Source: an uncultured Bacillus sp.
Lineage (GTDB): Bacteria; Bacillota; Bacilli; Bacillales; DSM-1321
Direction: 5' to 3'
DNA length: 5,477 nucleotides
NCBI GenBank assembly: GCA_934215995.1
Contig: CAKQBC010000179.1
Coordinates: forward strand, 1 to 5,477
This document shows, in pieces, positions 4,653 to 5,477 of this stretch; the first letter of the stretch is position 1; each line of letters begins with the position of its first letter. The position numbers and the translations under genes were made by a program. The notes under the pieces were generated by a model. The model was not told where the DNA came from. It saw nothing but the letters and a program-made list of their open reading frames with translations, and made no database searches.

Positions 4653-5477
4653 ATGCTTCTAAGCACACTGCTCATCCTGTTGCTGATCGCCATCACTGCT
4701 TTTTTTGTTGCCTCTGAATTTGCGATTGTGAAAGTCCGGACCACAAAGATTGACCAGCTAGTCGCTGAAGGAAATGAGAGGGCAAAGGCAGCCCAAACCG
4801 TTCTCGCTTCTTTGGATGAATATTTATCCGCCTGCCAGCTGGGCATCACCCTGACATCCCTTGGTCTCGGGTGGCTGGGGGAGCCTACCGTGGAAAGGCT
4901 TTTGCACCCTATATTGGGACAATTGGATCTCCCTGAAACAATTATCGAAATCATCTCTTTCTTACTGGCTTTCTTCATCATTACATTTTTGCATGTTGTT
5001 ATCGGGGAATTGTCCCCAAAAACGTTTGCCATCCAAAAATCAGAAGCCATCACACTGGCGTTTGCAAAGCCATTAATCTGGTTCTATAAAGCAGCCTATC
5101 CCCTCATCTGGGTGCTGAATAAGTCTGCCGCATTCGTGAGCGGCCTGTTCGGGCTGCGGATGGAATCCGAACATGAGGCACATTCCGAGGAAGAACTGCG
5201 GATGATCCTTTCCGAAAGCCTTGAAAGTGGGGAAATCAATCCTTCAGAATTTAAATATGTGGACAGGATTTTCGAATTTGATGAACGAATCGCCAAAGAA
5301 ATAATGGTTCCGCGGACCGAGATGGCCACCGTTGAAAAGGACAGCCGCATAAGCTCCGTTGTTGATATTCTGATTGAAGAAAGATACACGAGGTATCCTG
5401 TCGTGGACGGGGACAAGGATAATGTCATCGGCATTATCAATATGAAGGAAGTACTCACAAGCGTGATAAAACACAAC
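4653..5477 (+). CDS. CNNM/CBS/CorC family transporter, second paralog (3' end outside window)
   Basis: The first 275 residues are present and the frame is open to the window edge; about 160 more residues are expected by comparison with the paralog at 822. The N-terminal membrane domain has VASEFAIVKVR (residues 19-29), DEYLSACQLGIT (55-66) and GELSPKT (118-124). The first CBS domain starts near VPRTE (219-223) and is cut off. By eye more than half of the aligned residues match the first paralog, so they share a recent family origin and probably a divalent-cation (Mg2+) transport role. ATG 4653 was chosen because it aligns with the paralog's start. An in-frame ATG at 4575 would add 26 residues, would put the SD and hairpin inside the gene, and lacks a good SD of its own. 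It diverges from uppP and is not in an operon with the first paralog. Confidence 0.93.
   Translation, partial: MLLSTLLILLLIAITAFFVASEFAIVKVRTTKIDQLVAEGNERAKAAQTVLASLDEYLSACQLGITLTSLGLGWLGEPTVERLLHPILGQLDLPETIIEIISFLLAFFIITFLHVVIGELSPKTFAIQKSEAITLAFAKPLIWFYKAAYPLIWVLNKSAAFVSGLFGLRMESEHEAHSEEELRMILSESLESGEINPSEFKYVDRIFEFDERIAKEIMVPRTEMATVEKDSRISSVVDILIEERYTRYPVVDGDKDNVIGIINMKEVLTSVIKHN

Noticed and set aside
4502..5053. 183-codon antisense ORF over the second CNNM gene
   Set aside because: It is a shadow of the conserved sense reading frame; the composition is not protein-like and no ribosome binding site was seen.

Overview
The window looks like chromosomal DNA from a Bacillaceae-type Firmicute. 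The support is strong GGAGGTG-type ribosome binding sites, compact terminators with T-runs, moderate GC content, and proteins that resemble Bacillus families (two YhdP/YugS-like CNNM-CorC transporters, UppP, and a YtvI-like AI-2E family permease). The genus cannot be fixed from this sequence alone.

Layout, left to right. (1) Bases 1-46 hold the terminator of an upstream gene, with a C(UUCG)G tetraloop. (2) Bases 154-288 encode a 44-residue protein with two CxxCxGxG knuckles. (3) Bases 289-775 are a gap with no gene I can defend. (4) Bases 822-2135 (+) encode a complete CNNM/CBS/CorC_HlyC transporter. (5) Bases 2186-2231 form a long, nearly perfect hairpin flanked by A and T runs, which can terminate the convergent transcripts on both sides. 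(6) On the minus strand uppP (4094-3312) is followed by a ytvI-like permease gene (3280-2243), almost certainly one operon. A plausible SigA promoter lies at 4284-4311 with a leader of about 180 nt. (7) The divergent gap 4095-4652 holds the uppP leader and a possible structured element. (8) Bases 4653-5477 (+) encode the first 275 residues of a second CNNM/CorC paralog, cut by the window edge.

How the genes fit together. The CNNM/CorC proteins are expected to handle divalent cations (Mg2+ export in the Bacillus MpfA case). UppP recycles the undecaprenyl lipid carrier for cell-wall synthesis. The permease is of unknown substrate. All four larger products are integral membrane proteins, so this is an envelope and ion-homeostasis neighbourhood.

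The most unusual signal is shared by the two CNNM genes. Each has a near-consensus Shine-Dalgarno sequence placed far too far upstream of its start codon (41 and 28 nt from GGAGG), and each has a perfect inverted repeat in the space between. The two repeats differ in sequence. Folding each hairpin would bring the SD to a workable distance, which suggests structure-dependent translation initiation. In the first gene a 12-codon upstream ORF overlapping the start codon offers a competing explanation.
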